Part shown: positions 44,251 through 57,008 of the stretch, piece after piece
Numbering within the stretch: the stretch's first letter is position 1
Layout: each line of letters starts with the position of its first letter
Source of the DNA: Pseudomonas nitroreducens
Lineage (GTDB): Bacteria > Pseudomonadota > Gammaproteobacteria > Pseudomonadales > Pseudomonadaceae
Length of the DNA: 64,000 bases
Direction of reading: 5' to 3'
NCBI RefSeq assembly: GCF_024170165.1
Contig: NZ_JALJXP010000009.1
Location: 124,001 to 188,000 of the forward strand
Notes under the pieces: model-generated
The model's input: only the letters and a program-made list of their open reading frames with translations
What the model was told of the DNA's origin: nothing
Database searches by the model: none
Translations under genes and position numbers: made by a program

Positions 44251-45000
44251 ATGCACAGGCGCGAACTGCTGCTCGGGATCTGCGCGCTGCCGCTGCTGGC
44301 GGCGGCAGTGGAGGGCGACCCGATGCCCTCGGTGATGTGGGAGTACCACCACAAGCGCCTGCTGAACGGCGAGCCCTATGTCTTCGACGAGCGGGTGAAG
44401 CTGGGTGTGCCGCCGTTCGCCGAGGACTCCCGCCAGGTGCCGGTGGAAGTGGACGCCCGCGCCTTGCCGGGGCGCTTCGACCGCCTGCTGCTGTGGGCCG
44501 AGCTGAACCCGATTCCCCATGTGCTGACGCTCTATCCGGGCGAGCACCTGGAGCCGCTGCTGGCGGTGCGTATCCGCATCGAGCAGGCCACGCCGATCCG
44601 CGCCGCGTTGCGCGACGAAAAGGGCGTCTGGCACGTCGGTTCGGCCTGGATCGATGCCGCCGGTGGCGGCTGTACCGCGCCCAGCGTGGTGCGTGCGCAG
44701 CCGGGCTGGGAAGACCGCCTCGGCCAGGTCCACGGCGAGGCCTACCCCAGGGGCGAATACAGCCGGGTGCGCCTGTCGGTCTCGCACCCGATGGACAACG
44801 GACTGGTCGGTGGCATCCCGGAGTTCTATCTCGACCACGCGGAACTGCGCGGGCCGGACGGCGAAGTCTTCGCCCGCCTGGACCTGTTCCCGGCGGTCAG
44901 CGAGAACCCCACCTTCACCTTCGAGGTGCGGGGCCATCCGCACACGCAGCTCTGGCTGCACGACAACAACGGCAACGAATTCCAGGCCGCTCTGCGATGA
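44251..45000 (+). CDS. Quinoprotein dehydrogenase-associated SoxYZ-like carrier protein
   Basis: 249 residues, N-terminal signal (MHRRELLLGICALPLLAAA). The middle shows SoxY-like GGGCTAPSV (about residue 145), whose Cys corresponds to the carrier Cys of SoxY, and a C-terminal SoxZ-like part ending VRGHPHTQLWLHDNNGNEFQAAL. Fused SoxYZ-like proteins accompany PQQ alcohol dehydrogenases in many proteobacteria; a role in relay or maturation is suspected but not shown. Ten bases separate it from the previous gene. Confidence 0.8.
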   Translation: MHRRELLLGICALPLLAAAVEGDPMPSVMWEYHHKRLLNGEPYVFDERVKLGVPPFAEDSRQVPVEVDARALPGRFDRLLLWAELNPIPHVLTLYPGEHLEPLLAVRIRIEQATPIRAALRDEKGVWHVGSAWIDAAGGGCTAPSVVRAQPGWEDRLGQVHGEAYPRGEYSRVRLSVSHPMDNGLVGGIPEFYLDHAELRGPDGEVFARLDLFPAVSENPTFTFEVRGHPHTQLWLHDNNGNEFQAALR

Positions 45001-45042
45001 CACCGCAGCGAGCCGGCGCCGCCCTGTGCTGACGAGGTGCCC

Positions 45043-45972
45043 ATGCGTTTCCTCCTGATCGCCCTGGCCTGCCTGTGCCTGCCGGCACTGGCCGACCTGC
45101 AGTACCACCTTCAACCCCGGCAGATCGCCGAAGGCACCTGGCTGGTAGAGGGCAGTACCGACAACTTCGCCAGGGACAATGGCGGTGCCATCGTCAACGT
45201 CGCCTTCATCGACACCGGCGACGGCGTGCTGGTGATCGATACCGGCCCGTCGAGGCGCTACGGCGAAGCCTTGCGCATGCTGATCCAGCAGACCACCGGC
45301 AAGCCGGTGAGGCGAGTGCTGCTCACCCACCATCACCCCGACCACGTGCTGGGCAACCAGGCCTTCACCGACGTGCCCATCGGCGCTCTGGCCGGCACCG
45401 GCAAGCTGCTGAAAGAGCAGGGCAACGCCATGGCGGAGAACATGTACCGCCTGGTGGGCGACTGGATGCGCGGCACGGAAGTGGTGCTGCCCACCGAGAC
45501 GGTGACGCCGGGGGAGCTGCAGATGGGCAGCCATCGATTCCGTCTCGTGGGGCTGCGCGGGCATACCGGCGCGGACCTGGCGATTCTCGATGAGACCACC
45601 GGCGTGCTGTTCGCCGGCGACATCGTGTTCTACCAGCGGGCGCTGACCACGCCGAACAGTCCGGGGCTGGACGTGTGGCTGGGCGATATCGACACACTGC
45701 AGAAGCTGCCCTGGAAGCTCATCGTTCCCGGTCACGGCCCCATCGCCACCGACGCCGCGCCGTTTGCGCAGATGCGCGACTACCTCGGCTGGCTCGACAG
45801 CTTGATGCGCGACGGCATCGCCCAGGGCGCCGACATGAACGACCTCCTGCGCACGCCCATCCCCGAGCGTTTCGCCGGCGTCAGCCTGACCCGCTACGAG
45901 CTGATCCGCAGCGTCAGTCACCTCTATCCGCGCTACGAGCAGAAGGCCCTGCCGCGAGTCGATGAACCGTGA
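45043..45972 (+). CDS. Quinoprotein relay system zinc metallohydrolase (SoxH-like metallo-beta-lactamase fold)
   Basis: 309 residues: signal peptide MRFLLIALACLCLPALA, then the metallo-beta-lactamase motif THHHPDHVLGN (about residue 92), with later ligands in GLRGHTGADL, FAGDIVF and VPGHGPI. The full Zn ligand set is present. It belongs to the SoxH-related group linked to PQQ dehydrogenases and SoxYZ-like carriers. The ATG at 45043 is preferred to a GTG six bases upstream because of the GACGAGG spacing. Confidence 0.82.
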   Translation: MRFLLIALACLCLPALADLQYHLQPRQIAEGTWLVEGSTDNFARDNGGAIVNVAFIDTGDGVLVIDTGPSRRYGEALRMLIQQTTGKPVRRVLLTHHHPDHVLGNQAFTDVPIGALAGTGKLLKEQGNAMAENMYRLVGDWMRGTEVVLPTETVTPGELQMGSHRFRLVGLRGHTGADLAILDETTGVLFAGDIVFYQRALTTPNSPGLDVWLGDIDTLQKLPWKLIVPGHGPIATDAAPFAQMRDYLGWLDSLMRDGIAQGADMNDLLRTPIPERFAGVSLTRYELIRSVSHLYPRYEQKALPRVDEP

Positions 45973-46018
45973 TCCCGCGTTCGTAGGCTCGCTGACAACT
46001 CCGCTGCGGGGCCAAGCG

Positions 46019-46087
46019 CAGGAGCGGACTCCGTCCGCGATAGGTCAGCATCGCGCCGGATGCCATCGCGGACAAAGTCCGCTCCTA
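46019..46087. repeat. REP-type hairpin pair between the metallohydrolase gene and pedH
   Basis: AGGAGCGGACTCCGTCCGCGA pairs with TCGCGGACAAAGTCCGCTCCT across about 65 bases. A close relative is at 50641-50712. It separates the accessory genes from pedH, so pedH likely has its own promoter. Confidence 0.65.
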
Positions 46088-46125
46088 CGCACGCCGCTGT
46101 TTCCGCGCCTTCGCGGCCCGGTATT

Positions 46126-46143
46126 GCTACCAAGGAACTAGCA
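46126..46143 (+). promoter_or_regulatory. TACCAA box upstream of pedH (site 2 of 4)
   Basis: GCTACCAAGGAACTAGCA. The TACCAA core begins 121 bases before the pedH start. Confidence 0.55.
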
Positions 46144-46248
46144 AATTCGGCACTGCGTTCAATTGTTGGCCCGCCCCGGCAAACCAAGAATCTGCGACAG
46201 ACCGGGAGATTTTTCCGGGTACAACAACAATCGCAGAGGCGCACCGCC

Positions 46249-48021
46249 ATGAGACAGCTTCAACCTTTCGCCCGCACCGTGCTGTTCACCGCCATCAGCC
46301 TGGCCTCGCTGGGCGCCCACGCCGGGGTGACCGACCAGGACATCAGCGATTCCGCCAAGCGCACCGACCAGATCGTGGTCAACGGGATCAACCAGCAGGG
46401 CCAGCGCTTCAGCCCGCTGAACACCCTGAACAGCGACAACGTGAAAGAGCTGCGGCCGGTCTGGGCGCTGTCCTTCGGTGGCGAGAAGCAGCGCGGCCAG
46501 CAGGCACAACCGCTGATCAAGGACGGCGTGATGTACGTCACTGCCTCCTACTCGCGGGTGTTCGCCGCCGACGCGCGCACCGGTCGCAAGCTCTGGCAGT
46601 ACGACGCGCGCCTGCCCGACGGCATCATGCCCTGCTGCGACGTGATCAACCGGGGTGTGGCCCTGTACGGCGACCTGGTGATCTTCGGCACCCTCGACGC
46701 CAAGCTCGTCGCCCTGAACAAGGACACCGGCAAGGTGGTGTGGAAGAAGACCGTGGCGGACTACAAGGCCGGCTACTCCATCTCCGCCGCGCCGCTGATC
46801 GCCAAGGGCAAGCTGATCACCGGCGTGGCCGGCGGCGAGTTCGGCGTGGTCGGCAAGATCGAGGCCTACAACCCCACCAACGGCGAGCTGCTGTGGAGCC
46901 GCCCGACCGTGGAAGGCCACATGGGCTACGTCTACAAGGACGGCAAGGCGGTGGAGAACGGCATCTCCGGCGGCGAGGCGGGCAAGACCTGGCCGGGCGA
47001 CCTGTGGAAGACCGGCGGCGCCGCGCCCTGGCTGGGCGGCTACTACGACCCGAGCACCGACTCGCTGTTCATCGGCACCGGCAACCCGTCGCCGTGGAAC
47101 TCGCACCTGCGTCCGGGCGACAACCTGTTCTCCTCCTCGCGCCTGGCGCTGAACCCGGAGGACGGCTCGATCAAGTGGCACTTCCAGACCACCCCGCACG
47201 ACGGCTGGGACTTCGACGGCGTCAACGAGCTGGTGTCCTTCGACTACAAGGATGGCGGCAAGACCGTGCAGGCCGCGGCTACCGCCGATCGCAACGGTTT
47301 CTTCTACGTGCTCGACCGCACCAACGGCAAGTTCATCCGTGGCTTCCCCTTCGTCGACAAGGTGACCTGGGCCAAGGGCCTGGACAAGGACGGCCGGCCG
47401 ATCTACGACGACGCGCACCGTCCGGGTGCTCCGAGCGAGGGGGGTGAGAAGGGCACTTCGGTGTTCGTCGCGCCGTCGTTCCTCGGTGGCAAGAACTGGA
47501 TGCCCATGGCCTACAGTCAGGACACCGGGCTGTTCTACGTGCCGTCCAACGAGTGGGGCATGGACATGTGGAACGAGAACATCGCCTACAAGAAGGGCGC
47601 GGCGTACCTCGGCGCGGGCTTCACCATCAAGCCGCTGAACGAGAAGTACATCGGCGTGCTGCGCGCCATCGACCCGAAGACCGGCAAGCAGGTCTGGCGC
47701 TACGAGAACTACGCGCCGCTGTGGGGCGGCGTGCTGGCGACCCACGGCAACCTGGTGTTCACCGGCAACCCCGAGGGTTACCTGATGGCCTTCGACGCCA
47801 GGACTGGCAAGAAACTCTACCAGTTCAACACCGGTTCGGGCGTGATCGCCTCGCCGATCACCTGGGAAATGGACGGCGAGCAGTACGTCACCGTCCTCTC
47901 CGGCTGGGGCGGCGCGGTGCCGCTGTGGGGCGGCGAGGTGGCCAAGCGCATCAAGGACCTGGACCAGGGCGGGATGATCTGGACCTTCAAGCTGCCCAAG
48001 GATCTGGTGGCGAAGAAGTGA
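46249..48021 (+). CDS. pedH: PQQ-dependent alcohol dehydrogenase, PedH-like, with lanthanide-type signature
   Basis: 590 residues: signal peptide [25 protein letters not shown], then an eight-bladed quinoprotein propeller. The vicinal disulfide Cys129-Cys130 (in MPCCDV) lies next to PQQ. The catalytic Asp321 is in [10 protein letters not shown]; the residue two further on is Asp323, which in XoxF/PedH enzymes binds a lanthanide, where calcium enzymes have Ala, Ser or Thr. It oxidises ethanol and other short alcohols in the periplasm and passes electrons to cytochrome c550. [18 protein letters not shown] matches the family. It has its own promoter region with a TACCAA box. Confidence 0.88.
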   Translation: MRQLQPFARTVLFTAISLASLGAHAGVTDQDISDSAKRTDQIVVNGINQQGQRFSPLNTLNSDNVKELRPVWALSFGGEKQRGQQAQPLIKDGVMYVTASYSRVFAADARTGRKLWQYDARLPDGIMPCCDVINRGVALYGDLVIFGTLDAKLVALNKDTGKVVWKKTVADYKAGYSISAAPLIAKGKLITGVAGGEFGVVGKIEAYNPTNGELLWSRPTVEGHMGYVYKDGKAVENGISGGEAGKTWPGDLWKTGGAAPWLGGYYDPSTDSLFIGTGNPSPWNSHLRPGDNLFSSSRLALNPEDGSIKWHFQTTPHDGWDFDGVNELVSFDYKDGGKTVQAAATADRNGFFYVLDRTNGKFIRGFPFVDKVTWAKGLDKDGRPIYDDAHRPGAPSEGGEKGTSVFVAPSFLGGKNWMPMAYSQDTGLFYVPSNEWGMDMWNENIAYKKGAAYLGAGFTIKPLNEKYIGVLRAIDPKTGKQVWRYENYAPLWGGVLATHGNLVFTGNPEGYLMAFDARTGKKLYQFNTGSGVIASPITWEMDGEQYVTVLSGWGGAVPLWGGEVAKRIKDLDQGGMIWTFKLPKDLVAKK

Positions 48022-48037
48022 TGGTTGTGTGATCGGG

Positions 48038-48073
48038 GCTAAGGGCCGGCCATTGAGTCGGCCCTTAGCTTTT
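48038..48073 (+). terminator. Intrinsic terminator after pedH
   Basis: GCTAAGGGCCG (48038-48048) pairs with CGGCCCTTAGC (48059-48069) and is followed by TTTT, 17 bases after the pedH stop. Confidence 0.85.
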
Positions 48074-48237
48074 GCGCCGGCGTGAAACTCAACCTGTAGG
48101 AGCGGGCCCTGCCCGCGATACGCCGGCAGGGCCGGCGCTTTCTTTTGCTCCGGTGTTGCCGTTCTGCTGCCTTGGCTTGGGTGTTCCTGCGCCGCTTTGG
48201 TGTGTGCTCAGGCTTCCTGTTTCGCCCCCTCGGGCGA

Positions 48238-48420
48238 CCCACTTTGGAAAGACCCAAAGTGGGCAAAGGTCTTGCCCCAATCATCCGGTTTTTCGCTTAG
48301 GCGAAAAATTCCCTCGTCGAAGCGAAGTTTCAGGGGCACGCCACGACGGGCCATCCCTGGCCCATCGTGGCTCTCGCGACATCCATGTCGCTCAACCCCT
48401 GAAACTTCGCTTCAACGAGG
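48238..48420. repeat. 183-bp composite repeat made of nested hairpins
   Basis: Five inverted repeats follow one another or nest: CCCACTTTGG/CCAAAGTGGG (48238-48263), TTTTTCGC/GCGAAAAA (48289-48308), an outer 25-bp pair with one mismatch (48312-48336 with 48396-48420), inside it CCACGACGGGCCA/TGGCCCATCGTGG (48341-48370), and GCGACAT/ATGTCGC (48376-48391). No plausible coding frame explains it. The flanks in this 880-base gap carry REP cores (about 48096-48140 and 48518-48680). Confidence 0.7.
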
Positions 48421-48689
48421 CCTCCTGAACGGGGCGTTCGGAGTGCGTGGGTATTTCTCTGGAAGTCTTTAAGAGCCAAACCCAAAGCCAAACCCAGTGC
48501 GAGAGTTGTTGCTCCTCGTAGGAGCGAACTTGCTCGCGAACCGTAGCACGGCCTTTCCCTGTAGGAGCGGGCCATGCCCGCGATCCGCCGGCAAGGCCGG
48601 CGTTTCAGGCGGCTCGGCGGTTGGCCGGAATTGCCGGGCAGCGTCCATGGGCGCCATCGCGGGCAGGGCCCGCTCCTGCAAACAGTATC

Positions 48690-48765
48690 GTAGGGCGCAT
48701 AACGCGACAGCGTTATCCGCCGTCGCGGCGTCGGCGGATAACCCGTTCCGGGTTATGCGCACTAC
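48690..48765. repeat. 76-bp palindromic repeat (GTAGGGCGCATAACG...CACTAC), copy 3
   Basis: Same family as 30295 and 33844: GTTATCCGCCG opposite CGGCGGATAACC, and GTAGGGCGCATAAC opposite GTTATGCGCACTAC. Confidence 0.7.
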
Positions 48766-48787
48766 AACCAGCGACGATCGCCAGTCT

Positions 48788-48803
48788 ACTACCAAATGAG
48801 TAA
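48788..48803 (+). promoter_or_regulatory. TACCAA box upstream of exaC (site 3 of 4)
   Basis: ACTACCAAATGAGTAA. The TACCAA core begins 115 bases before the exaC start. Confidence 0.55.
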
Positions 48804-48904
48804 CCCACCACGCCCATGGGTGCATTCCGGGGTGGGAAGGGCGCTGCCTAAGATCGCTCCATGACCCGGCCGATTCAGGCCGGGAACCGACAGGAGAGCA
48901 CCCC

Positions 48905-50425
<1,521 letters not shown>

Positions 50426-50439
50426 CAGTCAGCAGTAAA

Positions 50440-50470
50440 CCGGCGAGCCTTCTCCCATCAGGCTCGCCGG
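50440..50470 (+). terminator. Hairpin after exaC, possible terminator
   Basis: CCGGCGAGCCT and AGGCTCGCCGG form an 11-bp perfect stem with a 9-base loop, 15 bases after the stop. The following CCCTTCC is only a weak T tract. Confidence 0.55.
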
Positions 50471-50640
50471 CCCTTCCTGGTGTACCCCGCCTGGCACTCC
50501 ACCAGGCATCCCTTGTGTCGACGCGCCCGTTCGGGCGGCCGTCCGCTTCCGTGCCCACTTCCATGGGCGACGGCCTTCGTCGAACGCGGCATCTGCCGCG
50601 TTTTCTTTTTTCCGGCGCCTGTGTCGCGGTTCGTCCCCGC

Positions 50641-50712
50641 GTAGGAGCGGACTCCGTCCGCGATTGGCCCCACTTCGCGCCGGACACCATCGCGGATGAA
50701 TCCGCTCCTACA
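50641..50712. repeat. REP-type paired hairpin (GTAGGAGCGGACTCCGTCCGCG...CTCCTAC)
   Basis: Outer arms GTAGGAGCGGA and TCCGCTCCTAC pair across about 70 bases; related to 46019-46087. Confidence 0.65.
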
Positions 50713-50736
50713 AGAGCGTTCGCAACGTCCCGCTTG

Positions 50737-50752
50737 CGCAACAGCTGCCGCG
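50737..50752. promoter_or_regulatory. Candidate enhancer site for the sigma-54 activator
   Basis: CGCAACAGCTGCCGCG differs by two bases from the perfect palindrome CGCGACAGCTGTCGCG found upstream of the activator gene (57043-57058). It lies 102 bases before the -24 element, the usual place for an upstream activator sequence. Confidence 0.5.
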
Positions 50753-50853
50753 GTCCCGTGCAACACCTGTAGCGCCCGCAACACCTGCCTCGGCGCCGGC
50801 AGAAAGCGCCGGAAGCCCCGAACGGCAGGCCCTCCAGCCTATTCCGCCAACCC

Positions 50854-50869
50854 TGGCACAGCGGTTGCT
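50854..50869 (+). promoter_or_regulatory. Sigma-54 promoter of the quinohemoprotein dehydrogenase operon
   Basis: TGGCACAGCGGTTGCT fits the -24/-12 consensus (TGGCAC-N5-TTGCW) with GG and GC exactly 10 bases apart. The start codon is 60 bases downstream. Confidence 0.75.
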
Positions 50870-50928
50870 CTGAGCCTTGCAAGCCGCGGCGAACGATCCG
50901 CGGCACCAACAAGAATCGGAGAACCTCC

Positions 50929-53112
50929 ATGAGATCGATTGGCCTGCACGTGCCTTCCGTTCGCCTGCAACCCACTCTGCGCCATTCCCTGCTGACCGCC
51001 TCGCTGCTGATGGCCGGTCTGTCCCCGAATATCCACGCCGCTGAAACGCCCGCCAACGTCGATGGCAAGCGCATCGCCGCTGCCGACAAGGAGCCGGGCA
51101 ACTGGATGACCACCGGCCGTACCTACGACGAGCAGCGCTACAGCCCGCTCAAGCAGATCGACCAGAGCAACGTCGGCAGCCTGGGCCTGGCCTGGAGCCA
51201 CAAGCTGGACATCGACCGCGGCGTGGAAGCCACGCCCATCGTGGTCGATGGCGTGATGTACACCACCGGGCCGTTCTCCATCGTCTACGCACTGGACGCC
51301 CGCACCGGTGAGCAGCTGTGGAAGTACGACCCGCAGTCCGACCGCAGCCGCGCCGGCGAAGCCTGCTGCGATGCGGTGAACCGTGGCGTGGCGGTGTGGA
51401 AGGGCAAGGTCTACGTCGGCGTGCTCGACGGTCGCCTGGAAGCCATCGATGCCAAGACCGGCAAGCGCGTGTGGAGCGTCGATACCCGCACCGACCCGTC
51501 GCGCAGCATCACCATCACCGGCGCGCCGCGCATCGTGAAGGGCAAGGTGATCATCGGCAACGGCGGCGCCGAGTTCGGCGTGCGCGGCTACATCACCGCC
51601 TACGATGCCGAGACCGGCAAGCAGGACTGGCGCTTCTTCACCGTGCCCGGTGACCCCAAGGAGATGCCCAAGGGCAAGGGCATGGAGATCGCCGCCAAGA
51701 CCTGGTTCGGCGACAACTATGCCAAGCAGGGTGGTGGCGGCACCGTGTGGGACTCGATGTCCTACGACCCCGAGCTGAACCTGCTGTACATCGGCGTCGG
51801 CAACGGCTCGTCGTGGAACCCGCGGATCCGCAGCGAAGGCAAGGGCGACAACCTGTTCCTCTCGTCCATCGTCGCGATCAACCCCGACAACGGCGAGTAC
51901 GTCTGGCACTACCAGACCACGCCGGGAGATGCCTGGGACTTCACCGCCACCGCGCACATCATGCTGGTGGACATGGAGATCAACGGCAAGCAGCGCAAGG
52001 TGCTGATGCAGGCGCCGAAGAACGGCTTCTTCTACGTTATCGACCGTGCCACCGGCGAACTGCTCTCGGCCAATAACATCGTGCCGATCAACTGGGCTAC
52101 CGGTGTCGACCTGAAGACCGGCCGGCCGATCCGCAACGAGAAGGTCTCCGACTACTGGAAGGACCCGGAGAAGAAGGCGCGCCTGATCCAGCCGGCCTTC
52201 TGGGGGGCCCACGACTGGCAGCCCATGTCTTACAACCCCAACACCGGCCTGGTGTACATCCCCGCGCACATCATGTCGGCGATGTACCAGGATGTGGACG
52301 GCGCGCCGCCGCGCTCCAAGTTCAAGAGCATCTACCAGCTCGACGTCAACACCGGGATGATGCCCGAGGATCCCGAAGGCCTGCGCAAGATCGCCGACAC
52401 CTGGACCGGCAAGCTGATCGCCTGGGACCCGGTGAAGCAGGAAAAACGCTGGGAAGTGCCGTACAGCACCATCTTCAACGGCGGCACCCTGAGCACCGCC
52501 GGCAACCTGGTATTCGAAGGCACCGCCGACGGCCGTGTGGTGGCCTACGCCGCCGAGAACGGCAAGAAGCTCTGGGAATCCCCGGCCAACACCGGCGTGA
52601 TGGCCGCACCGATCACCTATGAGGTGGATGGCGAGCAGTACGTGACCTTCATGGCCGGCTGGGGCGGCGCCTTCTCCACCTTTGCCGGGGCCCTGTCGCT
52701 GCGCGCCGGGGTCAAGCCCAACGCCCAGGTGCTGACCTACAAGCTGGGCGGCACCGCGAAGCTGCCGGACATCAACTACAAGTGGGCCGACCGCAAGCCC
52801 GAGCCGCCGGCGCTGACCGGCACCACCGCGCAGATCGACCAGGGTCGCGAGCTGTTCAACGGCAGCTGCTCGCAGTGCCACGGCATCAACGCCATCAGTG
52901 GCGGCGTGGTGCCCGACCTGCGCACCCTCAGCGCGGAAAACCACCAGCGCTTCCTCGGCATCATCTACGGCGGCCGCATCCCCGATGGCATGCCTTCGTT
53001 CCAGGGCCACCTCGACCTGCAGCAGGCCGAGGCCGTGCACCAGTACCTGATCAAGCGCGCCTACGACCTCAAGGAACAACTGGCCGGCGCGCAGAAGACC
53101 GCCGCCAAGTGA
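50929..53112 (+). CDS. Type II quinohemoprotein alcohol dehydrogenase
   Basis: 727 residues: signal peptide ending near SPNIHA, a PQQ propeller (residues about 40-590) and a C-terminal cytochrome c domain with CSQCH (residues 647-651). The vicinal Cys146-Cys147 is intact (GEACCDAV). At the metal site the motif is DAWDFTATAH: catalytic Asp337 with Thr at +2, the calcium-type arrangement, in contrast to pedH. Soluble single-subunit quinohemoproteins of this type (QbdA/QgdA-like) oxidise primary alcohols such as butanol, or tetrahydrofurfuryl-type alcohols; the exact substrate is not clear. Co-transcribed with an aldehyde dehydrogenase 23 bases downstream. Confidence 0.87.
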   Translation: MRSIGLHVPSVRLQPTLRHSLLTASLLMAGLSPNIHAAETPANVDGKRIAAADKEPGNWMTTGRTYDEQRYSPLKQIDQSNVGSLGLAWSHKLDIDRGVEATPIVVDGVMYTTGPFSIVYALDARTGEQLWKYDPQSDRSRAGEACCDAVNRGVAVWKGKVYVGVLDGRLEAIDAKTGKRVWSVDTRTDPSRSITITGAPRIVKGKVIIGNGGAEFGVRGYITAYDAETGKQDWRFFTVPGDPKEMPKGKGMEIAAKTWFGDNYAKQGGGGTVWDSMSYDPELNLLYIGVGNGSSWNPRIRSEGKGDNLFLSSIVAINPDNGEYVWHYQTTPGDAWDFTATAHIMLVDMEINGKQRKVLMQAPKNGFFYVIDRATGELLSANNIVPINWATGVDLKTGRPIRNEKVSDYWKDPEKKARLIQPAFWGAHDWQPMSYNPNTGLVYIPAHIMSAMYQDVDGAPPRSKFKSIYQLDVNTGMMPEDPEGLRKIADTWTGKLIAWDPVKQEKRWEVPYSTIFNGGTLSTAGNLVFEGTADGRVVAYAAENGKKLWESPANTGVMAAPITYEVDGEQYVTFMAGWGGAFSTFAGALSLRAGVKPNAQVLTYKLGGTAKLPDINYKWADRKPEPPALTGTTAQIDQGRELFNGSCSQCHGINAISGGVVPDLRTLSAENHQRFLGIIYGGRIPDGMPSFQGHLDLQQAEAVHQYLIKRAYDLKEQLAGAQKTAAK

Positions 53113-53135
53113 CCGTCTAAAAGGAGACCAACCCC

Positions 53136-54572
53136 ATGACTGACGTGACAACCTACCAGCACTACATCGACAACCGCTTCGTTGCCGGCGAGCCGTTGAT
53201 CGAGGTGCACAATCCAGCCAACGGCGAGTTGCTGGCGCGCATTCCCGAGGCCAGCGCGGCCCAGGTGGACAGCGCCATCGGTGCCGCCCGCCAGGCGCAG
53301 AAGGCCTGGGCGGCGAAGCCCGCCATCGAGCGCGCCGGCTACCTGCGCAAGATCGCCGAGAAGGTTCGCGCCAACGCGCCGCGCCTGGCGAAAATCATTA
53401 CTGCCGAGCAGGGCAAGGTGCCGGCGCTGGCGGAAGTGGAGGTGAACTTCACCGCCGACTACCTCGACTACATGGCCGAGTGGGCGCGCCGCCTGGAAGG
53501 CGAAGTGCTGACCAGCGACCGCGCCGGCGAGCACATCTTCCTGCTGCGCAAGCCGCTGGGTGTGGTGGCGGGTATCCTGCCGTGGAACTTCCCGTTCTTC
53601 CTGATCGCCCGGAAGATGGCGCCGGCCCTGCTGACCGGCAACACCATCGTCATCAAGCCCAGTGAAGAAACCCCGATCAACTGCTTCGAGTTCGCCCGCC
53701 TGGTGGCGGAAACCGACCTGCCCACCGGCGTCTTCAACGTCGTCGGCGGCACCGGGGCCAGCGCCGGTAGCGCGCTGACCAGCCACGCCGGGGTGGACCT
53801 GATCAGCTTCACCGGCAGCGTCGCCACCGGCTCGCGGATCATGGCCGCGGCCGCGCCGAATATCACCAAGCTGAACCTCGAACTGGGCGGCAAGGCGCCG
53901 GCCATCGTCCTCGCCGATGCCGACCTGGAACTGGCGGTGAATGCCATCAAGGCCTCGCGGGTGATCAATACCGGGCAGGTGTGCAACTGCGCCGAGCGCG
54001 TCTACGTGCAGCGCCAGGTGGCCGACCAGTTCATCGAGAAGATCGCCGCCGCCATGGCCGCCACCCGCTTCGGCGACCCGAACGTGCAGGCCGACCTCGA
54101 CATGGGTCCGCTGGTCAACCAGATCGGCCTGGACAAGGTCGCGCAGATGGTCCGCACGGCGACCGGGCAGGGCGCCCAGATCATCACCGGCGGCGCCGTC
54201 GCCGACCTCGGCAAGGGCTTCCACTACCAGCCCACCGTGCTCGCCGGCTGCAAGGGCGACATGGAGATCATGCGCAAGGAAATCTTCGGCCCGGTGCTGC
54301 CGATCCAGGTGGTGGACGACCTCGACGAAGCCATCGCCCTGGCCAATGACAGCGACTACGGCCTGACCTCGTCGATCTACACCCGCAACCTCAGCGCCGC
54401 CCTCAAGGCCAGCCGCGAACTGGACTTCGGCGAGACCTACATCAACCGCGAGAACTTCGAGGCGATGCAGGGCTTCCACGCCGGCACCCGCAAGTCCGGT
54501 ATCGGCGGCGCGGATGGCAAGCATGGGTTGTACGAGTACACGCACACGCATGTGGTTTATGCGCAGGAGTGA
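53136..54572 (+). CDS. Aldehyde dehydrogenase, AldA (lactaldehyde/glycolaldehyde)-like
   Basis: 478 residues. PWNFPFFLIARKMAPALLTGNTIVIKPSEETP, ELGGKAPAIVL and NTGQVCNCAER (catalytic Cys near residue 282) are intact, and the C-terminal GADGKHGLYEYTHTHVVYAQE is typical of AldA. It probably oxidises the aldehyde made by the preceding quinohemoprotein dehydrogenase. It lacks its own promoter-sized gap, so it should be under the same sigma-54 control. Confidence 0.87.
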   Translation: MTDVTTYQHYIDNRFVAGEPLIEVHNPANGELLARIPEASAAQVDSAIGAARQAQKAWAAKPAIERAGYLRKIAEKVRANAPRLAKIITAEQGKVPALAEVEVNFTADYLDYMAEWARRLEGEVLTSDRAGEHIFLLRKPLGVVAGILPWNFPFFLIARKMAPALLTGNTIVIKPSEETPINCFEFARLVAETDLPTGVFNVVGGTGASAGSALTSHAGVDLISFTGSVATGSRIMAAAAPNITKLNLELGGKAPAIVLADADLELAVNAIKASRVINTGQVCNCAERVYVQRQVADQFIEKIAAAMAATRFGDPNVQADLDMGPLVNQIGLDKVAQMVRTATGQGAQIITGGAVADLGKGFHYQPTVLAGCKGDMEIMRKEIFGPVLPIQVVDDLDEAIALANDSDYGLTSSIYTRNLSAALKASRELDFGETYINRENFEAMQGFHAGTRKSGIGGADGKHGLYEYTHTHVVYAQE

Positions 54573-54602
54573 GCTACCGGTTAGTCCGTGACTGGGCGTA
54601 GG

Positions 54603-54630
54603 CCCTCTCCCCAGCCCTGGCGGGGGAGAG
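54603..54630. repeat. CCCTCTCCCC...GGGGGAGAG inverted repeat after aldA
   Basis: A variant of the CCCTCTCCCT family with an 8-10 base loop, 30 bases after the aldehyde dehydrogenase stop, possibly a transcript end. A REP core (CGCGGGCATGGCCCGCTCCTAC) follows at about 54792-54813. No gene is seen in 54573-54864. Confidence 0.55.
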
Positions 54631-54864
54631 TGGGCCAGGGCGCGCACGGTGTTTCCTGGGAAAGAGAATGCCGTACCGGTAAACCCATCACCGTTTTGCT
54701 TGGGCGGGCCTTCCTTGCCAGGTGAGGCCCGCTCCTTTTTCCCTGCGCCTGGATGCGTGCCTTGCGCAGGAGGTTGCCGCGCAAGGTCTGTCGCGGGCAT
54801 GGCCCGCTCCTACAGGAGTGCGGGGCATGCCGGCAACAAGCGGGCGCAGGGAAAAGGGAAAGGA

Positions 54865-56793
<1,929 letters not shown>

Positions 56794-57008
56794 GGTCACT
56801 CCCGGCGGCCGTCAGCATGGCTGCGGCGCATTGTTTTTGTAAGGGACCGGCTCCGTGTAGGACCGTTCCTAGGAAGAGCCAGTCTAGACCGGTCGGTCAC
56901 GGGCGACGAGTGCCCGAGCAAGGCCTGTGCCGAATCACTCCACGTGGGGCGTCCAGCCCCACGCCAGAGCGTTCGCCCCCGGAGGGCGCGAGCGCAACCG
57001 GGCAACGG

